NCBI GenBank assembly: GCA_003370465.1
Contig: QQTG01000021.1
Location: forward strand, 1-64,000
Length of the DNA stretch: 64,000 nucleotides
Direction: 5' to 3'
Origin: Kangiella sp. HD9-110m-PIT-SAG07
Lineage (GTDB): Bacteria > Pseudomonadota > Gammaproteobacteria > Enterobacterales > Kangiellaceae
The first letter of the stretch is position 1, and each line of letters opens with the position of its first letter. Made by a program: the position numbers and the translations under genes. A model generated the notes under the pieces. That model made no database searches, was not told the DNA's origin, and saw only the letters and a program-made list of their open reading frames with translations. This document shows, in pieces, positions 36,218 to 46,129 of the stretch.

Positions 36218-38488
36218 ATGGGTTATGTTAAGTCCTTATTGGGTTGTGCAACTTTTGTTTTGGCTGGAGCTGGTGCGATGAGTAATGCTATGGCAGAAGA
36301 AAGTAATGGCGGAGCCTTAACGGTTGAACGTATATATGCCGATCCATCGCTCACGGGCCCGGCGCCACGCTCGGTTAAATTATCGCCTGACGGCAAGCGT
36401 GTGACTTTCTTGAAAGGTAAGGACGACGAGCAAGAGCGGTTAGACTTATGGGAATATAATTTAGCGGATAAGCAGTCTCGTATGTTGGTCAACTCTGCTG
36501 ATTTAATGCCAGGCGAAGAAAACTTGTCAGCGGAAGAAAAGGCGCGCCGTGAACGTATGCGCTTATTCGCCAAAGGTATCATCAGTTACTACTGGGGCGA
36601 TGACGGTGAAACCTTATTGTTCCCACTCGGTGGTGATATCTTTGTCTATGATTTAACTAAGTCGGGTAACGATGCTACAAAACAGTTAACTCAGACCGAA
36701 GCCTATGAAACGGATGTGAAATTATCGCCAGACGGTAAAAGCGTTTCGTTTATTCGTGATCAAGATATTTTCATGGTGGATATCGAAACGGGTAAAGAGC
36801 ACCAGCTAACTACCGATGGCGAGGGGGCTATTAAAAATGGTATGGCTGAGTTCGTAGCGCAGGAAGAGATGGGGCGATTGACGGGTTATTGGTGGTCGCC
36901 TAACAGCAACAAGATTGCTTATTTAAAAGTCGACGAGTCGCCAGTTAATATTGAAAAGCGTTATGAAATTAATGCCGAAGATTTCGAGGTTTTTGAGCAA
37001 CGTTACCCGAGTACTGGTACTGACAATGTACTGATTAAGCTTGGTGTGCTTGATCTTGATAGCGGCGAAACAACGTGGATGGATACTACAACAAAAGAGG
37101 CTGGCGAAGAAACAGATATCTATATTCCACGAGTGAAGTGGCTACGTGACTCAAAGCGACTATCGTTCCAGTGGCAAAGTCGTGATCAACAAACGTTGAA
37201 ATTGATGTTCGCGGATGTTGAAACAGGTAAGTCACATGAAGTTTTAACTGAAACTTCAGACACTTGGATTAATTTGACCAAAGATCTCTACTTCCTAAAA
37301 CGTCACAATGCTTTTGTGTGGAGCTCTGAGCGCAGTGGCTATCGTCACTTATATTTATACGATCTAAAAGGTGAGTTGATTAATCAGCTTACAGAAGGCG
37401 AGTGGGTCGTCGATAAGTTGTATGGTGTGGACGAAGAGAAGGGGCTGGTATATTTCGATGCCAATAAAGAAAGCCCATTAGAGCAGCATCTTTATTCTGT
37501 GCCTATGAATGGTAAAGGCGATATCACTAAGATTACTGATAAGTCAGGTGTTCACGGTGTGACTTTTGCCAAAAACATGGAATTGTTTGTGGACTACTTT
37601 TCTTCAGTAAAACAGCCGCCGCAGGTAAGCTTGCGAAAAGCTAATGGTGAGTTAGTGACATGGTTGGAGCAGAACAAACTGGATGCTAGTCATCCATACT
37701 TTGAATATTATCAAAACGCGCCCAAACCTGAGTTTGGAACCATTAAAGCGGAAGATGGGCAAACCATGCATTACCGTTTGTACAAACCAACCAATATGAA
37801 GGAAGGGAAGCAATATCCTGTTGTGGTTGATGTCTATGGCGGCCCTCATGCGCAGCGTGTAACCAATACATGGGGTGCTCGTAATACGTATTGGCACCAC
37901 ATGATGGCTGAACGTGGTTTTATTATATTCTCACTTGATAACCGTGGTTCGTGGAATCGTGGTAAAGACTTTGAGGATCCGATTTACCGTAAGTTAGGCG
38001 ATGTCGAAGTTAGGGATCAAGTCAAAGGAACCGAATTCTTGAAGTCATTGCCTTATGTGGATCCTGAGCGAATTGGTATGTTCGGCTGGTCCTATGGTGG
38101 TTACATGACGATCATGAGCATGTTTAAGCAGCCGGATGTCTTTAAAGTAGGTGTGTCAGTAGCGCCGGTGACTGACTGGTATCTGTATGACACACATTAT
38201 ACGGAACGATACTTAGATCACCCTCAGAATAACCAAGAAGGTTATGAGCAGAGCAATGTTTTCCCATACCTTGATGGGCTGAAAGGTGACTTAATGATTA
38301 TCCACGGTATGGCAGACGATAACGTACTCTTTACCAACAGCACGAAGTTGTTTAAAGCGCTACAGGATGAGAATAAGCCCTTTGATATGATGAATTACCC
38401 TGGCAGTAAGCACTCTATTTGGGGGCAAAAGACACGAACACATGTCTTTAATACGATTACTGACTATTTTGAAAAGCATTTGAAATAA
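36218..38488 (+). CDS. Dipeptidyl peptidase IV-type serine peptidase (S9B)
   Basis: The enzyme removes dipeptides, typically Xaa-Pro, from peptide N-termini, probably in the periplasm. The 756-residue product has a signal peptide (about 1-26), a beta-propeller with the DPP IV double-Glu motif in AQEEMGRLTGYWWSPN that binds the substrate N-terminus, and an alpha/beta-hydrolase domain. The catalytic residues are Ser625 (GWSYGGYM), Asp700 or Asp701 (ADDNV) and His732 (SKHSIWG). GGGGAATATAAGG lies upstream of the ATG. It suits the protein-degrading character of this window, which also holds M13 and S8 peptidases. Confidence 0.93.
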   Translation: MGYVKSLLGCATFVLAGAGAMSNAMAEESNGGALTVERIYADPSLTGPAPRSVKLSPDGKRVTFLKGKDDEQERLDLWEYNLADKQSRMLVNSADLMPGEENLSAEEKARRERMRLFAKGIISYYWGDDGETLLFPLGGDIFVYDLTKSGNDATKQLTQTEAYETDVKLSPDGKSVSFIRDQDIFMVDIETGKEHQLTTDGEGAIKNGMAEFVAQEEMGRLTGYWWSPNSNKIAYLKVDESPVNIEKRYEINAEDFEVFEQRYPSTGTDNVLIKLGVLDLDSGETTWMDTTTKEAGEETDIYIPRVKWLRDSKRLSFQWQSRDQQTLKLMFADVETGKSHEVLTETSDTWINLTKDLYFLKRHNAFVWSSERSGYRHLYLYDLKGELINQLTEGEWVVDKLYGVDEEKGLVYFDANKESPLEQHLYSVPMNGKGDITKITDKSGVHGVTFAKNMELFVDYFSSVKQPPQVSLRKANGELVTWLEQNKLDASHPYFEYYQNAPKPEFGTIKAEDGQTMHYRLYKPTNMKEGKQYPVVVDVYGGPHAQRVTNTWGARNTYWHHMMAERGFIIFSLDNRGSWNRGKDFEDPIYRKLGDVEVRDQVKGTEFLKSLPYVDPERIGMFGWSYGGYMTIMSMFKQPDVFKVGVSVAPVTDWYLYDTHYTERYLDHPQNNQEGYEQSNVFPYLDGLKGDLMIIHGMADDNVLFTNSTKLFKALQDENKPFDMMNYPGSKHSIWGQKTRTHVFNTITDYFEKHLK

Positions 38489-38511
38489 ACAGTCTCACTA
38501 TATGAGCGACT

Positions 38512-38539
38512 AAAAGCGACCTTCGGGTCGCTTTTTTTT
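38512..38539 (+). terminator. Rho-independent terminator after the DPP IV gene
   Basis: AAAAGCGACC, loop TTCG and GGTCGC are followed by eight T. It uses the same UUCG design as the pilA terminator. Confidence 0.95.
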
Positions 38540-38629
38540 GCTCTGACTTTATGAATCTGAGGAAGAGAATTTGCTATTTAGGCAACACACGTTTTATCCT
38601 GTATTAAACATTATTCGCGGAGTTTACTC

Positions 38630-39712
38630 ATGAAGTATTTGATTGCTACATTAGGACTAATATTTGCAAGCGGCTTACAGGCAGCCGAAGTGCCAGAAGG
38701 TTTTGATATTGAACTCTTTGCACCAGAAGTAGAGGGCGCAAGACAGATGGCGTTGTCTGATTCGGGAGTAATTTACGTGGGTACACGTAAAGCCGGTAAG
38801 GTCTACGCGGTTGAAGACACTGATGGTGACTACAAAGCTGATAAGGTGTACACCATTATCGAAGATCTTTATATGCCGAGTGGTGTGGCTTATCGCGACG
38901 GCGATTTGTATGTAGCAGAAGTTGATAAGATTCTTCGCTTTAAAAACATTGATGAACACTACAAAGACCCACAAGAGCCAGAGGTGGTGTATGACCAACT
39001 TCCTGATGATAGCCACCACGGCTGGAAGTACATCAAATTCGGACCAGATGGAAAGTTATATATTCCGATCGGCGTGCCCTGCAACGTTTGTGATGACGAA
39101 GGTTATGGCCTCATCGTTCGCATCGATGTTGATGCTGATAGTGAAAAGATGAAACATGAAGTCGTAGCCACTGGAGTGCGTAACAGTGTTGGTTTTGATT
39201 GGCATCCAAAAACTAAAGAGTTGTGGTTTACGGATAACGGCCGTGATTGGTTGGGCGATGATGAGCCAGCCTGTGAGTTAAATCGTGTTACTGAGCTTGG
39301 CGAGTTTTTTGGATTCCCTTATGTTCATGGCAAAGACTTTATGGATCCGGCTTTTGGGGAAAAACTGGGAGATCGAGAGTTCACTAAACCCGAGTGGGAG
39401 TTTCAAGCTCATGTCGCGCCTTTAGGAATGATGTACTACACGGGAGACATGTTCCCCGAGGAATACCAAAATACCATGTTAGTGACGCAGCACGGTTCGT
39501 GGAACCGTAGTACTAAGGTGGGCTATAAGGTCGTTCAGCTAAGCTTGGATGGGCAGCAGGTTGAGTCGCAAAACGATTTTGTTACTGGCTGGCTGGTTGA
39601 TGGCGAAGTCAAAGGTCGTCCTAACGACGTTATACAGCTTCCCGATGGTTCGATACTGGTTTCGGATGACGGTTTTGGGAAAATTTACCGCGTTACTTAT
39701 AAGAACAAGTAG
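38630..39712 (+). CDS. PQQ-type (sorbosone-like) sugar dehydrogenase, exported
   Basis: The 360-residue product has a signal peptide (MKYLIATLGLIFASGLQAA) and a six-bladed beta-propeller of the soluble glucose/sorbosone dehydrogenase family. Typical parts are YMPSGVAYRDGDLYVAEVD, DSHHGWKYIKFGPDGKLYI with the likely catalytic His, a PCNVC cysteine pair, and TGVRNSVGFDWHP with WFTDNGRDWLGDD. Proteins of this family oxidise sugars with pyrroloquinoline quinone in the periplasm, though many members have no tested substrate. No pqq synthesis genes lie in the window. It stands alone between terminators. Confidence 0.85.
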   Translation: MKYLIATLGLIFASGLQAAEVPEGFDIELFAPEVEGARQMALSDSGVIYVGTRKAGKVYAVEDTDGDYKADKVYTIIEDLYMPSGVAYRDGDLYVAEVDKILRFKNIDEHYKDPQEPEVVYDQLPDDSHHGWKYIKFGPDGKLYIPIGVPCNVCDDEGYGLIVRIDVDADSEKMKHEVVATGVRNSVGFDWHPKTKELWFTDNGRDWLGDDEPACELNRVTELGEFFGFPYVHGKDFMDPAFGEKLGDREFTKPEWEFQAHVAPLGMMYYTGDMFPEEYQNTMLVTQHGSWNRSTKVGYKVVQLSLDGQQVESQNDFVTGWLVDGEVKGRPNDVIQLPDGSILVSDDGFGKIYRVTYKNK

Positions 39713-39796
39713 GTGATTTCAGGGTCATGATTTGTTGGTGATTATTGTATACCTAGCGCAGTCATTAAAAGTTTACATTTGATTTTCACATAAGGG

Positions 39797-39824
39797 TTGA
39801 TTTAATAAGATAAATAATGATAAT
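39797..39824 (+). promoter_or_regulatory. Predicted metE promoter
   Basis: TTGATT (39797-39802) and GATAAT (39819-39824), 16 bases apart, lie just upstream of the MetJ boxes, so the start site would fall within the operator. Confidence 0.5.
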
Positions 39825-39848
39825 AGCCATTTAGACGTCTAAACATCT
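39825..39848. promoter_or_regulatory. MetJ operator (tandem met boxes) upstream of metE
   Basis: AGACGTCT at 39833-39840 is the exact MetJ consensus box, inside the 14-base palindrome TTTAGACGTCTAAA. Adjacent 8-base units AAACATCT (39841-39848, 6 of 8 matches) and AGCCATTT (39825-39832, 5 of 8) give the usual tandem array. MetJ with S-adenosylmethionine would repress metE here. The downstream unit also forms a small hairpin, AAACATC/GATGTTT. Confidence 0.85.
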
Positions 39849-39880
39849 TTTGATGTTTGTAACAGCTTAGTCGTATTACC

Positions 39881-39908
39881 ACAAAGAGAGCCAAGAGGCT
39901 CTTTTTGT
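39881..39908 (+). terminator. Terminator-like hairpin between the metE operator and metE
   Basis: ACAAAGAGAGCC, loop AAGA and GGCTCTTTTTGT form a 12-pair stem with a built-in T-run, ending 25 bases before the metE ATG. Lying downstream of the predicted promoter and MetJ boxes, it could attenuate metE transcription or stop read-through from upstream. Confidence 0.75.
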
Positions 39909-39933
39909 CTTAAATAGAGTTGAGGATGAAAGA

Positions 39934-42228
39934 ATGGCACAGTCACATTTATTAGGATTACCGCGCATCGGCGCAAAAAGAGAACTCAAGTTCGCGTTAG
40001 AGAAATATTGGCGTGGAGAAATAAACCAGTCGGAGCTTCAACAGGTCGCTTCTGTTATTCGGCAACATAACTGGCAGTCTGCACAAGATAAAGGCATTGA
40101 TTGGTTAACGGTTGGCGACTTTTCATTTTACGATCAGGTGTTAGATACTTCTATTTTACTGGGTGTCGTACCCGAGCGCTTTGCTGAAGGTGAAGCTGAT
40201 AACCTGTTAGATAACTATTTTCGTATCGCTCGCGGCTCTGCACCAGAAGGCACTCAGGTGCAGCCAAGCGAAATGACCAAATGGTTTAACACTAATTATC
40301 ATTATATTGTTCCTGAATTTACCAATGATCAGGCATTTAATCTGAATACAGAGTTATTGCAGCCACAAATTACACAAGCTAAAGAATTTTCCAATCAGTT
40401 AAAAATTCAGTTAATTGGCCCAGTGACTTACTTATGGTTGGGGAAAAGTCGAAATGCCCATGAGTTCGATAAGCTTAAGTTACTGCCAGAATTGGTGACA
40501 ACATATCAGAAATTACTGACCTATTTTGAACAGCAGGGTATAGAGTGGGTTCAAGTCGAGGAACCAATATTAGCCCTCGATCTTGAGGACGAATGGTTAA
40601 ACGCTATCACTCAAGCCTATACAGAGCTGGGCTCTGAGGCCAGTGTTAAATTACTACTAACTACGTACTTTGATCACATTAACGATAAGCTGGATAGAGT
40701 CGCGGAGCTACCGCTTGATGGCTTGCACCTGGACGTGGTTAGCGGCGGTACAGAGCAATTATTGAACGTAGCCAATTACTGGCCAAAATCAAAGGTTTTA
40801 TCGGTAGGTATCGTGAATGGTCGTAACGTATGGCGTAACGACTTGGGGCAAAGTTTAAAGGCGCTTGAGGCAGTAAAGGTTCGTTATGAAGATAACTTAT
40901 GGATTTCAACGAGTTGCTCATTGCTTCACAGCCCGGTGGAGTTAAATAGCGAACAGAAGCTGGATACGGAATTGAAGACGTGGTTGGCTTTTGCAGAGCA
41001 AAAAGTACAAGAAGTTGCGGATTTAACGGTAGGGCTAACGCGGGGAGAAAATGTTATCAGTTCAGCGCTACAAGGCAGCGCTTCTGCCGTAGCGTCGAAG
41101 CAGGTGTCATCGCGCGTTCATAATCAAGAAGTTCAAGACAGGACCAATAGCATCACTGATGTGTTGCGCCAGCGTCAGTCTGAGTTTGGGAAGCGCAAAC
41201 TAGCACAGCGCAAACATTTCAAGTTCCCTCAACTAGCCACAACCACAATTGGTTCATTCCCACAAACGGACAGTATCCGACAAGCTCGTCGCGCGTTTAA
41301 AGCAAAAGAGATTGATGAGCAAGCGTACACCAAAGCCATTCGGACAGAAATTCAGCAGGCAATCAAAGAGCAGGAGAGAATTGGTCTAGATGTTTTAGTG
41401 CATGGCGAAGCTGAAAGAAATGATATGGTTGAGTACTTTGGTGAACAGCTGAATGGATTTACTTTTACGCAGTTTGGTTGGGTGCAAAGTTACGGAAGCC
41501 GTTGTGTTAAGCCGCCGATTATTTATGGCGACGTCTCCCGCAAACAAGCGATAACCGTCGAGTGGTCTAAGTATGCTCAGTCCTTGTCTGAGAAAAAAGT
41601 AAAAGGGATGTTAACCGGCCCAACGACGATTTTGGCCTGGTCATTTGAACGGGAGGATCTTGCTGCACCACATATTGCCGATCAAATTGCATTAGCACTT
41701 CGGGATGAAGTATTAGACTTAGAAAAGAACGGTATTGATGTCATTCAAATCGATGAGCCTGCTTTCCGAGAACTATTACCGCTTCGTAAAAGTGAGCAGC
41801 CTCAGTATCTAGAGTGGTCGGTAAACGCCTTTAGATTATCAGCCGCAGGAGTCGCTGACACGACTCAAATTCATACGCACATGTGTTACTCGGAGTTTAA
41901 TGAAATCATTGACTCAATCGCACGCTTAGATGCGGATGTGATTACTATCGAGTCGTCACGCTCAGACATGGAGCTCCTACAAACGTTTAATGATTTTAAA
42001 TATCCTAATGAAATTGGCCCTGGCGTCTATGATATTCATTCGCCACGAATACCAACTAAAGAAGAGGTAAGTGAGCTTATTGAGCTGGCAGCAAACCACG
42101 TGCCTGTCGATCAACTGTGGGTGAATCCCGATTGCGGATTAAAAACCCGAAACTGGGACCAGGTACGTCCAGCGCTGAAGAACTTAGTGGACGCGGCTCA
42201 GGAAATGCGCCAGAAGTTGACGGCTTAA
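39934..42228 (+). CDS. metE: MetE, cobalamin-independent methionine synthase
   Basis: MetE methylates homocysteine from 5-methyltetrahydropteroyl-triglutamate without B12. The 764-residue product (E. coli 753) has two barrels. The N-terminal one starts GLPRIGAKRELKFALEKYWRG; the C-terminal one starts TTTIGSFPQTDSIR. The zinc and substrate residues lie in IHTHMCYSEFNEI (zinc His and Cys), TIESSRSDMELL (zinc Glu) and VNPDCGLKTR (zinc Cys). GAGGATGAAAG precedes the ATG. Transcription is probably controlled by MetJ. No metR or metF lies next to it. Confidence 0.98.
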   Translation: MAQSHLLGLPRIGAKRELKFALEKYWRGEINQSELQQVASVIRQHNWQSAQDKGIDWLTVGDFSFYDQVLDTSILLGVVPERFAEGEADNLLDNYFRIARGSAPEGTQVQPSEMTKWFNTNYHYIVPEFTNDQAFNLNTELLQPQITQAKEFSNQLKIQLIGPVTYLWLGKSRNAHEFDKLKLLPELVTTYQKLLTYFEQQGIEWVQVEEPILALDLEDEWLNAITQAYTELGSEASVKLLLTTYFDHINDKLDRVAELPLDGLHLDVVSGGTEQLLNVANYWPKSKVLSVGIVNGRNVWRNDLGQSLKALEAVKVRYEDNLWISTSCSLLHSPVELNSEQKLDTELKTWLAFAEQKVQEVADLTVGLTRGENVISSALQGSASAVASKQVSSRVHNQEVQDRTNSITDVLRQRQSEFGKRKLAQRKHFKFPQLATTTIGSFPQTDSIRQARRAFKAKEIDEQAYTKAIRTEIQQAIKEQERIGLDVLVHGEAERNDMVEYFGEQLNGFTFTQFGWVQSYGSRCVKPPIIYGDVSRKQAITVEWSKYAQSLSEKKVKGMLTGPTTILAWSFEREDLAAPHIADQIALALRDEVLDLEKNGIDVIQIDEPAFRELLPLRKSEQPQYLEWSVNAFRLSAAGVADTTQIHTHMCYSEFNEIIDSIARLDADVITIESSRSDMELLQTFNDFKYPNEIGPGVYDIHSPRIPTKEEVSELIELAANHVPVDQLWVNPDCGLKTRNWDQVRPALKNLVDAAQEMRQKLTA

Positions 42229-42270
42229 CAATTTACTATTTGATAAATAGTTTACTCGACTTTCCTCCAT

Positions 42271-42302
42271 AAAAAAAGCCAGAGCAAATGCTCTGGCTTT
42301 TT
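42271..42302. terminator. Bidirectional terminator between metE and the M13 peptidase gene
   Basis: AAAAAAAGCCAGAGC, loop AAAT and GCTCTGGC are followed by five T. It can end transcripts from both directions. Confidence 0.95.
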
Positions 42303-42333
42303 CGTAGCGGTACTTAAATAACCAGTAATTCAA

Positions 42334-44433
42334 TTACCAGATTTTTACACGCTTTTCTGGCGCTAAGTACATCTCATCCGTTGGCTCTACATTAAACGCT
42401 TCGTAGAACTCAGGCATGTTACGGACAGTACCGTTAGCGCGGAACTCGCTTGGCGAATGCGGATCAGTGTCGATACGCTTGCGAAGCTCTTCATCACGAT
42501 ACTTACGACGCCATACTTGTGCCCAACCATAAAATACTCGCTGGTCACCAGTCATACCATCGATAACAGGCGCTTTATCGCCTTCTTTCGAGATTTGGTA
42601 AGCTTTATAGGCGATAGTTAAGCCACCTAGGTCACCAATATTTTCACCTTGAGTGAACTCACCATTGACGTGAACACCGTCAAGAACCGTGAAGTTATTG
42701 TATTGTGCAACAAGCTTGTCTGTACGCTTCTCGAATTCTTTAAGGTCAGTCTCTGTCCACCAGTTACGAAGTTTACCGTCGCCGTCATATTGCGCGCCGG
42801 AATCATCGAAACCATGGCCCATTTCGTGACCAATGACAGCACCGATACCACCATAGTTTACAGCGTCATCAGCTTCCATATTAAAGAATGGTGGCTGTAG
42901 AATTGCTGCTGGGAATACGATTTCATTCATCACAGGGTTGTAATAAGCATTAACGGTTTGTGGTGTCATGAACCATTCTGTACGGTCGATTGGTTGACCA
43001 AGTTTTTCGCGATTCTTTTTTACTTGCATCAAAGCTGAACGCTTCATGTTGCCATACAGGTCATCGTCTTTAATAGCGAGGTCAGAATAATCTTTCCACT
43101 TATCTGGGTAGCCGATTTTTGGCGTAAACTTGCTAAGCTTGTCTAGTGCTTGCTTCTTTGTATCTTCGCTCATCCACTCGAGCTCTTTAATACCTTCAGC
43201 GTAGGCACGACGTAAGTTCTCAACCAAATCAACCATGCGCTCTTTAGCTTCTGGTTTGAAATGCTTCTTAACGTAAATCTTGCCAACAACTTCACCAAGA
43301 GTGCCGTTGATAACATTAACACCGCGTTTCCAGCGAGGTTCTTGTTCTTCAACACCACTTAAAACACCTTGATAAAAACGGAAGTTTTCTTTGTCCATGG
43401 CTTCATTTAAGAAGCTCGCACCATTAGTAATAGCGTGCCATTTGAAATAGACTTTCCAGTCTTCTAAAGGAACGTCTTTGAACATATCGTTTAAAGCCGC
43501 AAAGTAGTCAGGTTGGCCGATAATCACGTTATCGATATCACCTAACATCGAATCTTTTTGCCAACGACCCCAGTCAAGATTAGACAGAGTGTTTTGTAAA
43601 TCGGCAAAGCTCATTTTATTGTAACGAGCGACAGGGTTACGCAACTTTTCTTTAGGCCAGTGCTTTTGAGCGATAGCCGTTTCTAAGCCCATGACAGTAG
43701 CAGCTTTTTCTTCGCCACCCTCGACTCCAGCTAGCTCAAACATGTTGGCAATATGCTCAACATATTGATCACGAACCTTCTGGCTCTTTTCATCTTCTTT
43801 TAGGTAAGAGTCACGGCTAGGTAAGCCTAAACCACTTTGGTTCATTTGCGTGATATAAGTATCAGGTTGTTTAGCATCGACGTACACATAAGTGCTGAAA
43901 GGTGATGTCGAAACCATTTGTGCGTAAGCAAGATACTCAGACAAGTCAGATAAGTCTTCAATCGACTCAATGCGCTCAAGCTCAGGCTGTAAAGGCGATG
44001 TGCCTAACGCTTCAAGCTCCTCAGTATTCATGTAGCTTTCGAATAAGTCACCAACTTGCTGCTCTTCTGTGCCTTCTTCGGCTTTAGTCTGAGCCGCTTC
44101 TTCAATAATAGCACGAACATCTTTCTTAGCTTGCTCAGCTAGTTTGGTGAAGGAACCGTAGTTAGATTTATCTGCTGGGATTTCAAATTCTTTTAACCAT
44201 TTGCCGCTGACATGACGGAACAAATCGTCTTGTGGTCGAACGGAGCGGTCGATGAACTTTGTATCGATCCCCGAAACTAGGTTTTGTTCTGCATTTTTTG
44301 CATCAGTCTTTACTGCTTGCTGCTCTGCGGTCTGAGCTTTAGCTTCTTCAGCTGCATTGTCTTTCTGAGGTTGTTCAGAGTTACAAGCTGCCAAAACTGC
44401 TAAGCATACCGAGCTTATGATCAGTTTTTTCAT
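42334..44433 (-). CDS. M13 (neprilysin/PepO-type) zinc metallopeptidase, lipoprotein
   Basis: The 699-residue product has a lipoprotein signal with the lipobox LAAC (Cys17). A 50-residue Ala, Glu and Gln-rich spacer follows, then the M13 N-terminal domain beginning DRSVRPQDDLFRHVSGKWL and the catalytic domain. The zinc site is HEMGH at residues 536-540, with the third ligand in GENIGDLGGL. NAYYNPVMNEIVFPAAILQPP is the substrate-binding strand, and the C-terminus ends in the usual W (KRVKIW). It probably degrades oligopeptides at the cell envelope. It stands alone. Confidence 0.95.
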   Translation of the reverse strand: MKKLIISSVCLAVLAACNSEQPQKDNAAEEAKAQTAEQQAVKTDAKNAEQNLVSGIDTKFIDRSVRPQDDLFRHVSGKWLKEFEIPADKSNYGSFTKLAEQAKKDVRAIIEEAAQTKAEEGTEEQQVGDLFESYMNTEELEALGTSPLQPELERIESIEDLSDLSEYLAYAQMVSTSPFSTYVYVDAKQPDTYITQMNQSGLGLPSRDSYLKEDEKSQKVRDQYVEHIANMFELAGVEGGEEKAATVMGLETAIAQKHWPKEKLRNPVARYNKMSFADLQNTLSNLDWGRWQKDSMLGDIDNVIIGQPDYFAALNDMFKDVPLEDWKVYFKWHAITNGASFLNEAMDKENFRFYQGVLSGVEEQEPRWKRGVNVINGTLGEVVGKIYVKKHFKPEAKERMVDLVENLRRAYAEGIKELEWMSEDTKKQALDKLSKFTPKIGYPDKWKDYSDLAIKDDDLYGNMKRSALMQVKKNREKLGQPIDRTEWFMTPQTVNAYYNPVMNEIVFPAAILQPPFFNMEADDAVNYGGIGAVIGHEMGHGFDDSGAQYDGDGKLRNWWTETDLKEFEKRTDKLVAQYNNFTVLDGVHVNGEFTQGENIGDLGGLTIAYKAYQISKEGDKAPVIDGMTGDQRVFYGWAQVWRRKYRDEELRKRIDTDPHSPSEFRANGTVRNMPEFYEAFNVEPTDEMYLAPEKRVKIW

Positions 44434-44576
44434 AGTGACACCCGCTTTGTTTTTTAATAAGAAATCGTGCTAGCCCAACATACTACCAGAATTAGGAGGT
44501 AGTGGAAGTGTCTGAGTTCGGCTAATCGTTACAGAATATGTCACGGCTGGAGGTTGTTTTGTTCAAAATAAATATA

Positions 44577-44606
44577 CCGACATTCCACTCTTCGTGGGAA
44601 TGTCGG
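44577..44606 (-). terminator. Hairpin, probable terminator of the thioesterase gene
   Basis: CCGACATTCC pairs exactly with GGAATGTCGG, and CAC/GTG extends the stem past a one-base bulge. Read on the - strand it is followed by TATATTTATTTT, a loose T-rich tract, so it probably ends transcription of the thioesterase gene. Confidence 0.6.
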
Positions 44607-44647
44607 TGACTGGGAAAAGGGTCGGCTCTAGATGGTTAATAAAAAAA

Positions 44648-45106
44648 TTAACTCAGCTCTGGTTGCAATGTAAGGATTTTATCCAGCATCTCGCCTGCCA
44701 CAGCAACTTTTTGGTTGGAGCGGTAGTCAATCATGACGATTTTACAGTGACCTAACGTAGTGACTGTTTTCTGTTGTTCACTAAAAGCTTGATATTCCAT
44801 GACAAAGCCAAACTCATTGATTTCGCTAATCTTTGTGCCGATATACAGGGTATCTGGGTAAGTCACTGGGCGACGATAGCGGCAATAGATATCACCTAGG
44901 ATAGGGCCAACAGGAGAAGTTTTTATATTAGCTTCCATGTTCATGGCTTCCATATAAGCGATACGCGCACTTTCAAAATAACGAATATAGCTGACGTTAT
45001 TAACGTGTTGGAAGGCATCCATTTCTCCCCAAGCCACACGGATGGGCAGTACTACAGGGAAGTCTTGCTGGAATTGTTCGAGTGTTTTTGCTGAGTTTGC
45101 TTTCAT
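44648..45106 (-). CDS. Hot-dog fold acyl-CoA thioesterase (4HBT/YbgC-like)
   Basis: The 152-residue product carries the 4HBT motif VAWGEMDAFQHVNNVSYIRYFE, split here as VAWGEMDAFQHVNN and VSYIRYFE. The Asp and His are the usual active-site residues of the YbgC/4-hydroxybenzoyl-CoA thioesterase type. SARIAYMEAMNM and YRRPVTYPDTLYIGTKI are family-typical. Such enzymes hydrolyse acyl-CoA or acyl-ACP in the cytoplasm; the chain length preferred cannot be told. It lies downstream of ttcA on the same strand with a 90-base gap and may share its transcript. Confidence 0.88.
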   Translation of the reverse strand: MKANSAKTLEQFQQDFPVVLPIRVAWGEMDAFQHVNNVSYIRYFESARIAYMEAMNMEANIKTSPVGPILGDIYCRYRRPVTYPDTLYIGTKISEINEFGFVMEYQAFSEQQKTVTTLGHCKIVMIDYRSNQKVAVAGEMLDKILTLQPELS

Positions 45107-45196
45107 AATGCTTTGTTAAGATGGTTCATTACTCATCCGACCATCTTAACAAGGATTGAATAGGACGCGAATAGTTTTCTTCAATTGAACGATGGA

Positions 45197-46129
45197 TTAG
45201 CCAATATTCACAAACTGGATGGCGTCTGTAGCTTGCTCCTGCTGGTCGGCATCTTCTGCTTGTTGAGGCGCAAACTCAGGTGCATCAAATAACATATCGC
45301 CACCAGCTTTTTGGCTGAGAGCATCTTGCGACAACCCTTGGAAATCATACAAATCAGTATCAGCAAGGTGGGACGGGGCAACGTTACTCATAGCTTTAAA
45401 GATAGTCTCAATACGACCTGGATATTTACGATCCCAATCTTGCAACATCATTTTAATATTCTGGCGCTGTAGGTTTTCCTGCGAACCGCATAAGTTACAC
45501 GGAATAATCGGGAAGTTTTTAACTTGTGCAAACTGAGCGATATCCTTTTCTTTGCAGTAAGCAAGTGGGCGAATCACGATATTTTTCCCATCATCGCTCT
45601 TTAGTTTCGGTGGCATAGACTTCATGCTACCGCCAAAGAACATGTTGAGGAACAGAGTTTCAATCATGTCATCGCGATGGTGGCCGAGAGCAATCTTGGT
45701 GATACCGTTTCGCTCAGCCCAGCCATAAATAACTCCCCGACGAAGACGGGAGCATAGTCCACAGGTAGTTTTCCCTTCTGGTATAACACGCTTTACAACG
45801 CTATAGGTATCTTCCTCAATAATCTCGAAAGGTATGTCGAGCGTTGATAGGTAGTTAGGAAGCACTTCCTCTGGAAAGCCTGGCTGTTTTTGATCAAGAT
45901 TGACTGCCACTAACTCAAACTTTACTGGAGCGCTCTTTTGGAGATTCATTAGAATATCGAGCAAAGTGTAAGAATCTTTACCACCAGATAAACAAACCAT
46001 GATTTTATCGCCTTCTTCAATCATGGAAAAATCCATAACGGCCTTGCCAACGTTTCGGCGGAGTCGTTTTTGTAGCTTATTAAATTCTAATTGCGAGCGT
46101 TTATCGGTCATGGTTTCGAGCTGTTTCAT
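45197..46129 (-). CDS. ttcA: TtcA, tRNA 2-thiocytidine(32) synthetase
   Basis: TtcA thiolates cytidine 32 of some tRNAs, using ATP and a [4Fe-4S] cluster. The 310-residue product (E. coli 311) begins with [20 protein letters not shown]. The PP-loop SGGKDS lies at residues 48-53, and cluster cysteines are in [12 protein letters not shown] and [34 protein letters not shown] is the other family signature. The C-terminal 35 residues are acidic and Gln-rich and probably disordered. A second ATG at codon 7 is possible. Confidence 0.97.
   Translation of the reverse strand: MKQLETMTDKRSQLEFNKLQKRLRRNVGKAVMDFSMIEEGDKIMVCLSGGKDSYTLLDILMNLQKSAPVKFELVAVNLDQKQPGFPEEVLPNYLSTLDIPFEIIEEDTYSVVKRVIPEGKTTCGLCSRLRRGVIYGWAERNGITKIALGHHRDDMIETLFLNMFFGGSMKSMPPKLKSDDGKNIVIRPLAYCKEKDIAQFAQVKNFPIIPCNLCGSQENLQRQNIKMMLQDWDRKYPGRIETIFKAMSNVAPSHLADTDLYDFQGLSQDALSQKAGGDMLFDAPEFAPQQAEDADQQEQATDAIQFVNIG

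Noticed and set aside
39841-39858. AAACATC-TTTT-GATGTTT as a terminator before metE
   Set aside because: It overlaps the MetJ boxes and has no G+C-rich stem or T-run; better read as part of the operator.
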